Shown here piece after piece: positions 1 to 8,673 of a stretch of DNA of 41,822 nucleotides. The position numbers and the translations under genes were made by a program. The notes beneath the pieces were generated by a model. It was not told where the DNA came from. It saw nothing but the letters and a program-made list of their open reading frames with translations, and made no database searches. The first letter of the stretch is position 1; each line of letters starts with the position of its first letter. The DNA is from Alphaproteobacteria bacterium (GTDB taxonomy: Bacteria; Pseudomonadota; Alphaproteobacteria; Rhizobiales; Xanthobacteraceae). Location of the stretch: assembly GCA_005885285.1 (NCBI GenBank), contig VAZG01000205.1:1-41822 (forward strand), in the 5' to 3' direction.

Positions 1-161
1 CGCAATGGCCGGCGGCGAATAAATACTTCTCCTGTGAACAGCGGGCGAAGGCTGGGGTCCACAGCGGTGGAGCGAATTTTTTTCGCTTGGGAATCCCTTA
101 GGACTCACTGATACTTGGGCCCATCACAGGCGCGGCATCGACCCCTGTTTTCCCCCTCTTT

Positions 162-177
162 CCACCATATTTAGTAT
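162..177. promoter_or_regulatory. Candidate NrdR box upstream of nrdJ
   Basis: The 16 bases ccaccatatttagtat match the NrdR-box consensus (acaCwAtATaTwGtgt) at about 12 of 16 positions, including the central AT-rich core and the C...G pair. NrdR is the repressor of bacterial ribonucleotide reductase genes and usually binds two boxes about three helical turns apart. I could not find a convincing second box at that spacing, so the call is tentative. Confidence 0.35.
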
Positions 178-451
178 TTGATTCAGGAACTCGTACTAGT
201 CCTTGACGGGCGCAACGGGTTTGGCCTAGCCTTGTTCCTGTTCGGCGCGAGTGTATTCGGGTCCCGCCGGTCGCTCCCAAAGGGTGCCAGAATAACCACT
301 CCGTCCGCCGGTCGAGGCAACGGGTGCGGGGCTTTTTTGCCCTGGTTCTGGAGGGATTGGGGGCGCCGATAACGGGCCCGTAAACGGGGTGAGAGTTGGG
401 GCGTTGAATGCATGGCGGGGACGGAACGGCGGTTCCATCCCAGTCGTGGCG

Positions 452-485
452 GGCACAAGACCGATGGGCGCATCGGTTTTGTGCC
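452..485. other. Strong hairpin in the nrdJ leader
   Basis: Stem 452-466 pairs with 471-485 over 15 bp around a four-base loop (ggcg), with a single G-U wobble. There is no T tract after it, so it is not a standard Rho-independent terminator. It lies about 150 nt before the nrdJ start and could be an mRNA leader structure or a processing or stability element. Confidence 0.7.
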
Positions 486-632
486 GAAGAGAAACTGGGC
501 CGGATCCACCGGCTTTAGCTTCGCGGATACCTCAGGCCGTAGGTCGCAAGCCGCGGTCCAAAAGGGTTCGCTCAAGGAACAACATCCGGCGCCGCCGCCA
601 GCGGTCCGATCAAAAAGAGACGGGGCACAACT

Positions 633-3600
633 ATGCGAATCGAACGGCGCAACACTACCCAAGGCCAGTCACCCTACGCTGGGATTGATTTCAGATTGAC
701 GACATCTGAAATCCGCAATCCCGACGGCTCGGTGGTGTTTCGGCTTGAAAACGTCGAGGTGCCGGCATTCTGGTCGCAGGTCGCCTCCGACGTCCTGGCA
801 CAAAAGTATTTCCGCAAAGCCGGCGTCGCCGCGCGCCTGAAGAAGGTCGAGGAAGAGACTGTGCCGTCCTGGCTGTGGCGCTCGGTGCCGGACGCCGCGG
901 CGCTGGCCGACCTGCCGGAGAAAGAGCGCTATGTCAGCGAGCTCTCCGCCAAGCAGGTGTTCGATCGCCTCGCCGGCTGCTGGACCTATTGGGGCTGGAA
1001 GGGCGGCTACTTCACCTCGGAAGACGATGCTTTAGCCTTCTTCGACGAGCTGCGCTACATGCTGGCCAAGCAGATGGTGGCGCCGAATTCGCCGCAATGG
1101 TTCAACACCGGCTTGCATTGGGCTTATGGCGTCGATGGCCCCGGCCAGGGCCACTATTACGTGGACTGGAAGACCGGCAAGCTCACCAAGTCGAAATCGG
1201 CTTACGAGCATCCGCAGCCGCACGCCTGCTTCATCCAGGGCATCGCCGACGATCTCGTCAACGAGGGCGGCATCATGGACCTGTGGGTGCGTGAGGCGCG
1301 GCTGTTCAAATATGGCTCCGGCACCGGCTCGAACTTCTCCCGCCTGCGCGGTGAAGGCGAACGGCTGTCCGGCGGGGGCCGTTCCTCCGGCCTGATGAGC
1401 TTCCTCAAAATCGGCGACCGTGCCGCGGGCGCGATCAAGTCCGGCGGCACCACGCGCCGTGCGGCCAAGATGGTCGTGGTCGACGCCGATCATCCTGACA
1501 TCGAGACCTATATCGACTGGAAGGTGAAGGAGGAGCAGAAGGTCGCCGCACTCGTGACCGGCTCCAAGATCAACCAGAAGCATTTGAAGGCGGTGCTGAA
1601 GGCCTGCGTCAATTGCGAAGGAAGCGGCGACGACTGCTTCGACCCCGAGAAAAACCCGGCGCTCCGCCGCGAGATCAAGCTCGCGCGCCGTGCCATGGTG
1701 CCCGACAATTTCATCAAGCGGGTGATCCAGTTTGCCAAGCAGGGCTACAAGGACATCGACTTCCCGGTCTACGACACCGACTGGGATTCGGAGGCCTATC
1801 TCACGGTCTCCGGCCAGAACTCCAACAATTCGGTGTCGCTGAAGGACGACTTCCTGCGCGCGGTGGAAACCGACGGCGATTGGAACCTGATCGGCCGCAC
1901 CAACAAGAAGATCACCAAGACTCTCAAGGCGCGCGAGCTCTGGGAGAAAATCGGCTACGCCGCCTGGGCGTCCGCCGATCCCGGCCTGCACTTCAACACC
2001 ACCATGAACGACTGGCACACCTGCAAGGCCTCCGGCGAGATCCGCGCGTCCAATCCATGCTCGGAATACATGTTCCTGGACGACACCGCCTGCAATCTGG
2101 CCTCCGCCAATCTCCTCACCTTTTACACCCCCGCCAACGGATCAACGCGGGGGCACTTCGACGTCGATGCCTACGAGCATCTCTGCCGCTTGTGGACCAT
2201 CGTGCTCGAAATCTCCGTGATGATGGCGCAGTTCCCGTCGAAGGCAATCGCTGAGCTCTCCTATGAGTTCCGCACGCTGGGTCTCGGCTTTGCCAATATC
2301 GGCGGCCTCCTGATGACCATGGGCCTGCCCTATGATTCGAAGGAAGGTCGTTCGCTGTGCGGCGCGCTGTCCGCGATCATGACCGGCATTGCCTACAAGA
2401 CCTCGGCCGAGATGGCGGCCGAGCTCGGCACCTTCCCGGGCTACAAGAAGAACACCGCCCATATGCTGCGGGTGATCCGCAATCACCGCCGTGCCGCGCA
2501 CGGCGAATCCCGCGGCTATGAAGCGCTCGCCGTCAATCCGGTGCCGCTCGATCACGCCTCCTGCCCGCAAGCCGACATCATCGCGCATGCCAAAGCGGCC
2601 TGGGACGATGCGCTTGGTCTCGGCGAGGTCAACGGCTACCGCAACGCGCAAGTCACGGTGGTGGCGCCGACCGGCACCATTGGGCTGGTGATGGATTGCG
2701 ACACCACCGGCATCGAGCCGGATTTCGCGCTGGTGAAATTCAAGAAGCTTGCCGGCGGCGGCTACTGGAAGATCATCAACCGCGCGGTCCCCGAGGCGCT
2801 GCGCGCGCTCGGCTACCGCGAGAGCGAGATCGCCGAGATCGAGGCCTATGCGGTCGGCCACGGTTCGCTCTCCAACGCGCCCGGCATCAACGTCTCGACC
2901 CTCAAAGCCAAGGGCTTCACCGACGAGGCCATTGCGAAAGTGGAAAAGGCGCTGCCGACCGCGTTCGACATCAAGTTCGCCTTCAACAAGTGGACCTTTG
3001 GCGAGGATTTCATCCGCGACCAGCTCGGTATCGGCGCGGAAGCGATCGTCGCTCCCAATTTCGACCTCTTGTCGGCGGTCGGCTTCACCAGGCGCGAGAT
3101 CGAGGCCGCCAACGTGCACATCTGCGGCGCGATGACGGTGGAAGGCGCGCCGCATCTCAAGGCCGAGCACTATCCGGTGTTCGACTGCGCCAACCCCTGC
3201 GGCAAGGTCGGCAAGCGGTACCTTTCGGTCGAAAGCCACATCCGCATGATGGCGGCGTCGCAGCCCTTCATCTCGGGCGCGATCTCAAAAACCATCAACA
3301 TGCCGAACGACGCCACGGTGGAGGACTGCAAGGCGGCCTACATGCTGTCCTGGAAGCTCGCCCTGAAAGCCAACGCGCTTTATCGCGACGGCTCGAAACT
3401 GTCGCAGCCGCTCAACTCCCAGCTCATCGCCGACGACGAGGACGACGACGATGCGGTGGAGGCGCTCTATGAGAAGCCGATGGCCGCGCGTGCCGCGCAG
3501 CTTTCGGAACGGATCACCGAGCGGCTGGTCGAGCGCATCGTGGTGATGCGCGAACGCGAGAAGATGCCGGACCGCCGCAAGGGCTACACCCAAAAGGCTG

Positions 3601-4382
3601 TGGTCGGCGGCCACAAGGTTTACTTGCGAACCGGCGAATATGATGACGGCCGCCTCGGCGAGATCTTCATCGACATGCACAAGGAGGGCGCGGCACTTCG
3701 CTCCATCATCAACAATTTCGCCATCGCGATCTCGCTCGGCCTGCAATACGGCGTGCCGCTGGAGGAATATGTCGATGCCTTCACCTTCACCCGCTTCGAG
3801 CCGAACGGCCCGGTGCAGGGCAACGACTCGATCAAATATGCGACCTCGATCATCGACTATGTGTTCCGCGAGCTCGCAGTGAGCTACATGGGCCGGTTCG
3901 ATCTCGCCCATGTCGATCCGACCGAAACCAACTTCGACGCCATCGGCAAGGGCGTCGAGGAAGGCAAGGTGCCGGAGGGCAACAAGTACCTGTCGAGGGG
4001 CCTGACGCGCTCGCGCACGGATAATCTCGTGGTGGTGCGCGGCGGCAGCGAGCAGCAAGGCGACACGCGCGGACCCAGCAACGTCACCTCGATGTCCTCC
4101 CATGGCGCTACCGCGCGCGGCTCCGATACGGTCGAAGGCTCGGTCGCGCTGAAGCAGGAAACCCATCACGACCTCTCGCCGACCGAGAAGCTGGAAGCGC
4201 TGCAATGGAGCAAGGCCGGCGCTGCGCGCGACGCCGCACCCACCAAGGCCGAACGCCGGGCAGAAGCGAAAGCCAAGGGCTACGAGGGTGAGATGTGCGG
4301 CGAGTGCGGCAACTTCACGCTGGTGCGCAACGGCACGTGCATGAAGTGCGATACGTGTGGCAGCACGACGGGGTGTTCTTGA
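633..4382 (+). CDS. nrdJ: Vitamin B12-dependent ribonucleotide reductase (class II, NrdJ)
   Basis: This enzyme reduces ribonucleotides to deoxyribonucleotides in the cytoplasm using adenosylcobalamin as the radical source. The 1249-aa length fits the long NrdJ form of alphaproteobacteria. Visible landmarks are the early Cys in HACFIQGI, the glycine-rich [15 protein letters not shown] stretch, the NPCSE active-site finger loop near residues 474-478, the phosphate-binding [11 protein letters not shown] segment, and a C-terminal TSCPD-type region. The tail is cysteine rich ([13 protein letters not shown]), as expected for the swinging redox cysteines and a zinc ribbon. The ATG at 633 gives the usual N-terminus ([11 protein letters not shown]). 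No nrdA/nrdB subunits are nearby. The regulatory candidates are the leader elements upstream. Confidence 0.97.
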   Translation: MRIERRNTTQGQSPYAGIDFRLTTSEIRNPDGSVVFRLENVEVPAFWSQVASDVLAQKYFRKAGVAARLKKVEEETVPSWLWRSVPDAAALADLPEKERYVSELSAKQVFDRLAGCWTYWGWKGGYFTSEDDALAFFDELRYMLAKQMVAPNSPQWFNTGLHWAYGVDGPGQGHYYVDWKTGKLTKSKSAYEHPQPHACFIQGIADDLVNEGGIMDLWVREARLFKYGSGTGSNFSRLRGEGERLSGGGRSSGLMSFLKIGDRAAGAIKSGGTTRRAAKMVVVDADHPDIETYIDWKVKEEQKVAALVTGSKINQKHLKAVLKACVNCEGSGDDCFDPEKNPALRREIKLARRAMVPDNFIKRVIQFAKQGYKDIDFPVYDTDWDSEAYLTVSGQNSNNSVSLKDDFLRAVETDGDWNLIGRTNKKITKTLKARELWEKIGYAAWASADPGLHFNTTMNDWHTCKASGEIRASNPCSEYMFLDDTACNLASANLLTFYTPANGSTRGHFDVDAYEHLCRLWTIVLEISVMMAQFPSKAIAELSYEFRTLGLGFANIGGLLMTMGLPYDSKEGRSLCGALSAIMTGIAYKTSAEMAAELGTFPGYKKNTAHMLRVIRNHRRAAHGESRGYEALAVNPVPLDHASCPQADIIAHAKAAWDDALGLGEVNGYRNAQVTVVAPTGTIGLVMDCDTTGIEPDFALVKFKKLAGGGYWKIINRAVPEALRALGYRESEIAEIEAYAVGHGSLSNAPGINVSTLKAKGFTDEAIAKVEKALPTAFDIKFAFNKWTFGEDFIRDQLGIGAEAIVAPNFDLLSAVGFTRREIEAANVHICGAMTVEGAPHLKAEHYPVFDCANPCGKVGKRYLSVESHIRMMAASQPFISGAISKTINMPNDATVEDCKAAYMLSWKLALKANALYRDGSKLSQPLNSQLIADDEDDDDAVEALYEKPMAARAAQLSERITERLVERIVVMREREKMPDRRKGYTQKAVVGGHKVYLRTGEYDDGRLGEIFIDMHKEGAALRSIINNFAIAISLGLQYGVPLEEYVDAFTFTRFEPNGPVQGNDSIKYATSIIDYVFRELAVSYMGRFDLAHVDPTETNFDAIGKGVEEGKVPEGNKYLSRGLTRSRTDNLVVVRGGSEQQGDTRGPSNVTSMSSHGATARGSDTVEGSVALKQETHHDLSPTEKLEALQWSKAGAARDAAPTKAERRAEAKAKGYEGEMCGECGNFTLVRNGTCMKCDTCGSTTGCS

Positions 4383-4398
4383 GTTTTCGCTGATCGTC

Positions 4399-4421
4399 AT
4401 GCCCGGGCTTGACCCGGGCAT
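4399..4421 (+). terminator. Hairpin after nrdJ (possible terminator or REP-like unit)
   Basis: The perfect inverted repeat atgcccggg / cccgggcat (4399-4407, 4413-4421) has a five-base loop. It lies 16 nt after the nrdJ stop and is followed by a short T run at 4427-4431. The same gcccgggcttgacccgggc motif is familiar as a frequent intergenic palindrome in Bradyrhizobium, so it may be both a dispersed repeat and a terminator. Confidence 0.6.
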
Positions 4422-4442
4422 CCACGTTTTTCGAGGGAGTTT

Positions 4443-4649
4443 ATGAAGGATAAGCGCATTTACGTCGAACGGCGGCCGGAAGGCGACTATGCCGTCCGGC
4501 GCGCCAATTCGGAACGAGCCAGCGATGTGCTGCCCACCCAGCATGACGCCATCGAGCGTGCCCGCGAGCTCAGCCCGGGCAGCTCGCCCCACGTTGAGCG
4601 CGTGCGCAACACTTCAGTCGGCTCGCCGGACAAGTGGCGCAAAGCGTGA
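4443..4649 (+). CDS. DUF2188 domain-containing small protein
   Basis: The 68-aa soluble protein has the DUF2188 pattern: a short strand (RIYVERRPEGDYAVRR), a segment about abnormalities or swaps in related proteins (SERASDVLPTQ), and a helix starting DAIERARELS. The family is small and its function is unknown. The gene starts with ATG after a clear gaggga Shine-Dalgarno. It follows nrdJ by 60 nt, separated by the palindromic hairpin, and may be transcribed independently. The protein is strongly charged and lacks a signal peptide or membrane segment. Confidence 0.85.
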   Translation: MKDKRIYVERRPEGDYAVRRANSERASDVLPTQHDAIERARELSPGSSPHVERVRNTSVGSPDKWRKA

Positions 4650-4712
4650 TCGAGCACCCGACGGAACGGTTGAAGACGCGATGCAGGGGGTGTCGTTGGA
4701 GCGGGGCTAGTG

Positions 4713-5498
4713 ATGTCGAATGACGATTTCGCGGTAGATCCACTGAGCGATTCCAAGGTCCGCGACAACGCGAAGCAACTCCGCGCCTTTTTGGGATTGG
4801 CTAACGCCGCCCGGATCGACCCTCTCGTTCTCGAGAAATTCACCGAAATCTGGACCGTGCGAGGTAAAAAGCCATTCCGGCTGGAGATCGTCCCAGATGC
4901 AGAGCTCCCAAATGATTCCGGCCTCACGTCGTACGACGGCTCGAAGCTCGTTGTCCAAATCCCTCGGCGCATTCGACACAATGCCTTCATGGGTGATGGC
5001 TACGCCCGATACACGATCGCTCATGAGCTGGGTCATGCTGCTCAGCATTTAGATAAGCTTGTCCAGGGCGCGGCAATGCCGCGACGCCGGGCCGGCAACG
5101 CGACATCGTCATGGATTCCCAAGTTTAAGTCGGCCGAGCACCAGGCCATGGTGTTCGGCGGAGCATTTCTCATCAATGATGAACTAGCCGGACGGCTCTC
5201 GTCACCCGAGGAGATCTCTGTGCAGGCGGGCATCAGCCTACAGGCGGCCCGCATCTTTTTCGAACAGGTGCAAGAGGAGATGACCCGCCCCGCTTCATCG
5301 GAGCGCGTTCGTCAGATTGCGGAGCAAGTCCGAACTGCGCTCGCTCCTAAGCCCGCGACTTCCGTCCCCCCGGCATATCTTAACGAATTCTGCTCCCGCT
5401 GCGGCCAACAAAAGCTCTTTCCCGTCGGCCACAAATTCATGTGTCAGGCTTGCGACGCCGTCTATGACCGCTTCCAAGACGGCGATCCAGTCCAATGA
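4713..5498 (+). CDS. ImmA/IrrE-type HELGH metallopeptidase with C-terminal zinc ribbon
   Basis: The 261-aa protein carries the gluzincin motif HELGH at residues 104-108 inside YARYTIAHELGHAAQH and a downstream Glu (E142 in AEHQAMVFGGAFLI), the third zinc ligand in the ImmA/IrrE (DUF955) family. Residues 165-190 resemble the helical region after the catalytic core. The C-terminus adds a CxxC-x13-CxxC zinc ribbon (C227, C230, C244, C247). No N-terminal helix-turn-helix is visible, unlike many ImmA-like regulators. Family members cleave specific regulators, for example phage or ICE repressors. The ATG at 4713 has a GGAG/GGGG Shine-Dalgarno; a GTG at 4710 is the alternative. Its stop overlaps the next start (ATGA), so it is the first gene of a coupled three-gene operon. 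Base composition appears lower in GC than nrdJ, which suggests horizontal gain. Confidence 0.85.
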   Translation: MSNDDFAVDPLSDSKVRDNAKQLRAFLGLANAARIDPLVLEKFTEIWTVRGKKPFRLEIVPDAELPNDSGLTSYDGSKLVVQIPRRIRHNAFMGDGYARYTIAHELGHAAQHLDKLVQGAAMPRRRAGNATSSWIPKFKSAEHQAMVFGGAFLINDELAGRLSSPEEISVQAGISLQAARIFFEQVQEEMTRPASSERVRQIAEQVRTALAPKPATSVPPAYLNEFCSRCGQQKLFPVGHKFMCQACDAVYDRFQDGDPVQ

Positions 5499-6592
5499 CG
5501 TTGGCCCCTAAGAACAGTCTGGCGGCGCTATTCGAGGGCTACAGTCCGCTTCCCCCGCAATCTGCATTCGGGAGCCTCGCAGGCATCGTAGCGCCACCCA
5601 CGATTTTGGGGTCAGGGATGACACAAGGTGCTGCGCAAGGTCTTGGTCTGCTCGGAGTCAGCGCGCTGTTCGGTCACAATCAGCCACCCCTCCAGACCCT
5701 ACCGTACAATTGGTATTACGTCACGCCACGGTTCACGCGGCTCCTATCCAATCTCGCCGTCTCGGATAAACACCGGGAAGCCGGACTGAAGAAGTTCAAC
5801 AACATCGTCGGCAGCCTGAACAGGCGCTACTACGACCATAATTCCGAGACCTTGAACGGCATCGTCATTGGCTCATGGGGCAAGAACACGCAGACCGCGC
5901 CGCCTCGCGATGTCGATGCTCTGTTCGTTCTCCCCGACCACGTCTACCATCGCTTTCAGGAACGATCAGGCAATCGCCAGTCTCAGCTTCTGCAAGAGGT
6001 CAAGGACACACTTTTCGCTACCAATTCGCGCACAATCATGCGCGCCGATCGTCACGTCGTCATCGTGCCATTCGATGCGGTCACGGTCGAGGTGGCGGTT
6101 GGGTTTCGGTGCACTGACGGCAGCATCATCGTCTGCGACACGAAAGGCGATGGCCGCTATGCCAAGTCAACAGCACTGGCCGAGGCCGCAGACCTCGACG
6201 CTTCGGATCGGGCATGGAATGGCAACAGTCGCGCCCTCATCCGCATGGTCAAATGCTGGCAGGACAACTGCAACGTCCCTCTGAAGTCTTTCATGATCGA
6301 GCGGCTCGCAGAAGACTTCCTGCTGTCGTGGCAGTTCCACCAGCAGGCCGTGTTCTATTACGACTGGATGGTGCGCGATTTCTTCGCCTATCTGATCTCC
6401 CACGCGAGCGGATATGTGGTCATGCCAGGCGGCGAGATCGTCTCGCTCGGCGCTGAGTGGTTGAACCGGGCGCAAACGGCGTATCGCAATGCCGTCAATG
6501 CGTGCCAGAACGAACGCGACAACGTTCAGTGGCTCGCCGGTGAAGACTGGCAGAAAATCTTCGGATCGAAAATTCCCGAGGGCGGGCTGTGA
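5495..6592 (+). CDS. CD-NTase/SMODS-like nucleotidyltransferase (CBASS-type second-messenger synthase)
   Basis: The 365-aa protein has the polymerase-beta-like nucleotidyltransferase signature GSWGKNTQTAPPRDVDALF: GS at 126-127 and the metal-binding DVD at 139-141. The later strand that should supply the third acid reads TVEVAVGF, so that position is Glu199 instead of the more common Asp. A helical C-terminal domain (about 235-355) follows, as in the SMODS/CD-NTase fold. Such enzymes make cyclic di- or oligonucleotides that switch on a co-encoded effector during phage infection. Residues 1-65 are an extra Gly/Ala/Pro-rich tail with the motif FGHNQPP. The gene overlaps both neighbours (ATGA upstream, GTGA downstream). 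The product nucleotide cannot be read from sequence. Confidence 0.85.
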   Translation: MTLAPKNSLAALFEGYSPLPPQSAFGSLAGIVAPPTILGSGMTQGAAQGLGLLGVSALFGHNQPPLQTLPYNWYYVTPRFTRLLSNLAVSDKHREAGLKKFNNIVGSLNRRYYDHNSETLNGIVIGSWGKNTQTAPPRDVDALFVLPDHVYHRFQERSGNRQSQLLQEVKDTLFATNSRTIMRADRHVVIVPFDAVTVEVAVGFRCTDGSIIVCDTKGDGRYAKSTALAEAADLDASDRAWNGNSRALIRMVKCWQDNCNVPLKSFMIERLAEDFLLSWQFHQQAVFYYDWMVRDFFAYLISHASGYVVMPGGEIVSLGAEWLNRAQTAYRNAVNACQNERDNVQWLAGEDWQKIFGSKIPEGGL

Positions 6593-7116
6593 ACGTTCAA
6601 CCCCTCGACGGCAGAACGGCGGCACTCAAGCAAGAGTGCCTCAATCAATTCCAAAATTGCGGCTACACGGCCCTGACTTTCACGATTTGGTTGCGGTTTC
6701 TCCGCTGGATCAAACTGTTCTCGTTGTTTGCGCCAGTAGTGCTCGGTGCCCTTGCGACGTGGAACATCGTTGGCGACTCGATGCCGGCGGCTGCGGCAGT
6801 CTGTGCTTTCCTCGCAGTGCTGATACCCCCGACATTCCAAGCCGCAAAACTCGACCCCTCGATCAAGCAGTACACCACAATGGCGGGAGAGTTTACGAAT
6901 CTACGTGACCGGTTCCGTCTGATCGCAGAGTTCTCGTCGCTCAAGCCATTCGACGAGTTCGAGGCTGCGTTCAACTTCCTCCTTTCAAGGCTGGAAAAAG
7001 CAAGGTCGCGTGCATTAACGCCGCCGCACCTGTGCTTTCTGCTTGCGCGCAGGCAGTGGCAAGCTGGCTACTATGAGCCTGATGAAGATCATCGTGGCGG
7101 CAAGTCTTCCGGTTAA
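6589..7116 (+). CDS. Two-TM SLATT-like effector protein
   Basis: The 175-aa protein starts with GTG at 6589, overlapping the nucleotidyltransferase stop by four bases. It has an amphipathic N-terminal helix, two adjacent hydrophobic helices (about 43-60 and 66-84) joined by a short loop, and a long cytoplasmic helical tail (about 92-165) with the pattern TTMAGEFTNLRDRF. This is the layout of SLATT (SMODS- and SLOG-associating two-TM effector) proteins, which are thought to form pores or disrupt the inner membrane on sensing a nucleotide signal. Position right after a SMODS-like enzyme supports the assignment. The alternative is an unrelated two-TM protein. Sequence similarity was judged by eye only. 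Confidence 0.75.
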   Translation: MNVQPLDGRTAALKQECLNQFQNCGYTALTFTIWLRFLRWIKLFSLFAPVVLGALATWNIVGDSMPAAAAVCAFLAVLIPPTFQAAKLDPSIKQYTTMAGEFTNLRDRFRLIAEFSSLKPFDEFEAAFNFLLSRLEKARSRALTPPHLCFLLARRQWQAGYYEPDEDHRGGKSSG

Positions 7117-7172
7117 CCGTGCGACTTAAGCAGGTGGTTGGCAACTCACCTATCTTTTGGGGCGAGCGAAGT

Positions 7173-7213
7173 CGACACCCATCAATTGCAGTTTGCGATG
7201 TTGTTGGGTGTCG
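7173..7213. other. Inverted repeat after the CD-NTase cassette
   Basis: The nine-base arms cgacaccca (7173-7181) and tgggtgtcg (7205-7213) are perfect complements with a 23-base spacer. It begins 57 nt after the SLATT stop. It lacks a T tract, so it may be a weak terminator or an operator for the DUF2312 gene. The octamer gggtgtcg also occurs just before the cassette at about 4688. Confidence 0.45.
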
Positions 7214-7335
7214 CAGGCGTAATCCGTCTCGGGGCAATACGCCGAGGCCATAAACGGGCGCGCGGGGTCCTTGCGTTAACGCATTGGTCATTTCTTTACG
7301 TGCATTTTCACGATCTCATTCAGCAAAGAGGCACC

Positions 7336-7605
7336 ATGTCTGACATCAGCATTCCCGGCGGACGGATCCGTTCTTTCGTAGAGCGGATCGAGAACTTGGA
7401 CACCGAATTGCAGGAGTTGAACGAGTCGAAAAAGGAGGTCTTTTCAGAGGCGAAGGCCGAGGGTTTTGATGTGAAAATCCTCAAGGAAATCATCAAGCTG
7501 AGAAAGCAGGATCAGGACGAGCGCGATGAGCGCGACACGCTGCTTGACATGTATATGAGGGCGATGGAAACAGCCGGCCCGGAACAGGCCGCCAAGGCCG
7601 CGTGA
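7336..7605 (+). CDS. DUF2312 (UPF0335) protein
   Basis: The 89-aa protein is almost entirely helical and charged, with the family pattern GGRIRSFVERIENLDTE, an SEAKAEGFD segment and KILKEIIKLRK. DUF2312 (UPF0335) is widespread and conserved in alphaproteobacteria; its role is unknown, and similar helices occur in GapR, the alphaproteobacterial DNA-binding protein. Upstream in-frame codons extend the frame to 7138, but the ATG at 7336 gives the standard N-terminus MSDISIPGGRI and follows an aaagag ribosome-binding site. Confidence 0.93.
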   Translation: MSDISIPGGRIRSFVERIENLDTELQELNESKKEVFSEAKAEGFDVKILKEIIKLRKQDQDERDERDTLLDMYMRAMETAGPEQAAKAA

Positions 7606-7734
7606 CCTGATCGAGGTCCAGCGAGGCACGGCAGTTTGACGCCGCGATTGAGCACGACGCCCACGCCGGCGAGCTCGATGCCCATGCGAACGAAGCTCTT
7701 GCCGCGCACCGCGCCGGGCGCGGAGCGTAATCCA

Positions 7735-7775
7735 CCACGAAGCATGCGGCGCAATACGCTGCGCTATTGCGCCCT
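7735..7775. repeat. Short palindromic intergenic repeat, copy 1
   Basis: The core ggcgcaata / tattgcgcc (arms 7748-7756 and 7765-7773) is a perfect nine-base inverted repeat around cgctgcgc. The left part, catgcggcgcaatacgctgc, recurs exactly near 11154. The motif is familiar from intergenic regions of Bradyrhizobium. The stretch 7606-7793 otherwise holds no supported gene. Confidence 0.6.
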
Positions 7776-7793
7776 ACGGTCCTCACTGCGCGG

Positions 7794-8600
7794 CTATCCT
7801 GGATCACCGTTGCCTGACAAGATTTGCGCGGCGCCGCCCACGGCGCGTCGGAAGGCTTCGTCGAACGTGACGCCGCGAAGCTGCCAGCGGTGCGGTTGGG
7901 CCTGCCACTCCATTTGCCACTCGGTGGCCCATCCGAGCTCGGCATCGTCCCATACCAGCCGCCCGACCAAAGCGACTTCGCCACCCTGCTCGGCTGCGCC
8001 AGAGGCCAATGTCGAGGACGGCACCTTCGTCAACTCAGCCTCATTGATGCCCGACTTCGCCAGTCCCGCAACGCTCGGCAACACAATGGTCATCCCGCGC
8101 TTGGCGGCTGCGGCGAGCAGCGATTCACGCGGCGCCGCGGACGGCTCGGCATCCGCGGTGACAACGTACTTTCTCGGCCCCTGCTCCATCTCGACAAAGA
8201 CCGCAAGGACCGGACGGTGCGAAAGCCATGGTGTGATGCCAAGCGCCCCAAGAAGGTCGTCGATTTTCTTTTCATCGAAGTCGACATTCAGATCGTATGG
8301 CCGATCGCGGGTGCCCTGTTCGTCGCGCGTAGGCGTCCCGGACATCTGGTCGTGATAGCGGTACGCCTTGACGAAATCTCCTGCGCTCGATTTGTAGGCT
8401 GCCAGTCGAGGGTCGCCCGCAAGCTTCAACGCGCCGGACACTTTGATGAGAACATCCTCCAAACAAGCGGCAAAGCCGATAATGCGGTTGGCCTCGCCCT
8501 GGCCTGTGACGACGGCCTGCGTCCGATATAGATCATCCGCCGCGGCCGCCATTGTGGCGGTGCAACACACCAACGCAGCTATCACCAACATCCTGATCAT
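7794..8600 (-). CDS. DUF2066 domain exported protein
   Basis: The product (268 aa from the chosen ATG at 8600) begins with a signal peptide (MIRMLVIAALVCCTATMAAA) and then has the DUF2066 features: DLYRTQAVVTGQGE near the mature N-terminus, the helix FAACLEDVLIKVSG, and a central DYLNVDFD-like strand (YDLNVDFDEKKID). The family is periplasmic or envelope associated and has no known reaction. The open frame extends to 8696, but that would overlap the divergent methyltransferase start at 8674 and place the signal peptide internally. ATGs at 8612 and 8591 are also possible because none has a strong Shine-Dalgarno. Confidence 0.85.
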   Translation of the reverse strand: MIRMLVIAALVCCTATMAAAADDLYRTQAVVTGQGEANRIIGFAACLEDVLIKVSGALKLAGDPRLAAYKSSAGDFVKAYRYHDQMSGTPTRDEQGTRDRPYDLNVDFDEKKIDDLLGALGITPWLSHRPVLAVFVEMEQGPRKYVVTADAEPSAAPRESLLAAAAKRGMTIVLPSVAGLAKSGINEAELTKVPSSTLASGAAEQGGEVALVGRLVWDDAELGWATEWQMEWQAQPHRWQLRGVTFDEAFRRAVGGAAQILSGNGDPG

Positions 8601-8673
8601 GACGGCCGCCATAACAGCACGTAGGATGGGTGGCAAGCGCGGGGCTACTCGCGTCGTGCTATGATCCGCCGCC

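Larger units (their letters stand above)
1..632. other. Long leader/intergenic region before nrdJ, no supported gene
   Basis: Open frames here are short, overlap one another and have no recognisable product, so I annotate no gene. A reading frame closing with TAA at 20-22 could be the tail of an upstream gene but cannot be supported. The stretch contains a direct repeat (ccgccggtcg at 264-273 and 305-314), a small hairpin around 72-88, a candidate NrdR box (162-177) and a strong hairpin (452-485). I looked for a cobalamin riboswitch, because nrdJ uses B12, and did not find the conserved B12-box core. Confidence 0.6.

Noticed and set aside
1..632. Cobalamin riboswitch in front of nrdJ
   Set aside because: The conserved B12-box core and its flanking elements are not present on either strand by eye.
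1032..4592. Three long minus-strand open frames antisense to nrdJ
   Set aside because: They follow from the GC-rich codon use of nrdJ, have no recognisable domains and arginine/alanine-biased composition typical of shadow frames.
4713..5498. Cap3-type JAB deubiquitinase-like peptidase as in type II CBASS
   Set aside because: The motif is HELGH with a later Glu (gluzincin), not the JAMM/JAB pattern, and no E1/E2 gene is present.
7512..7754. A minus-strand frame with protein-like KSFVRMGIELAGVGVVL
   Set aside because: It runs into the DUF2312 gene and a palindromic repeat, has no start or ribosome-binding site, and no known family could be assigned.
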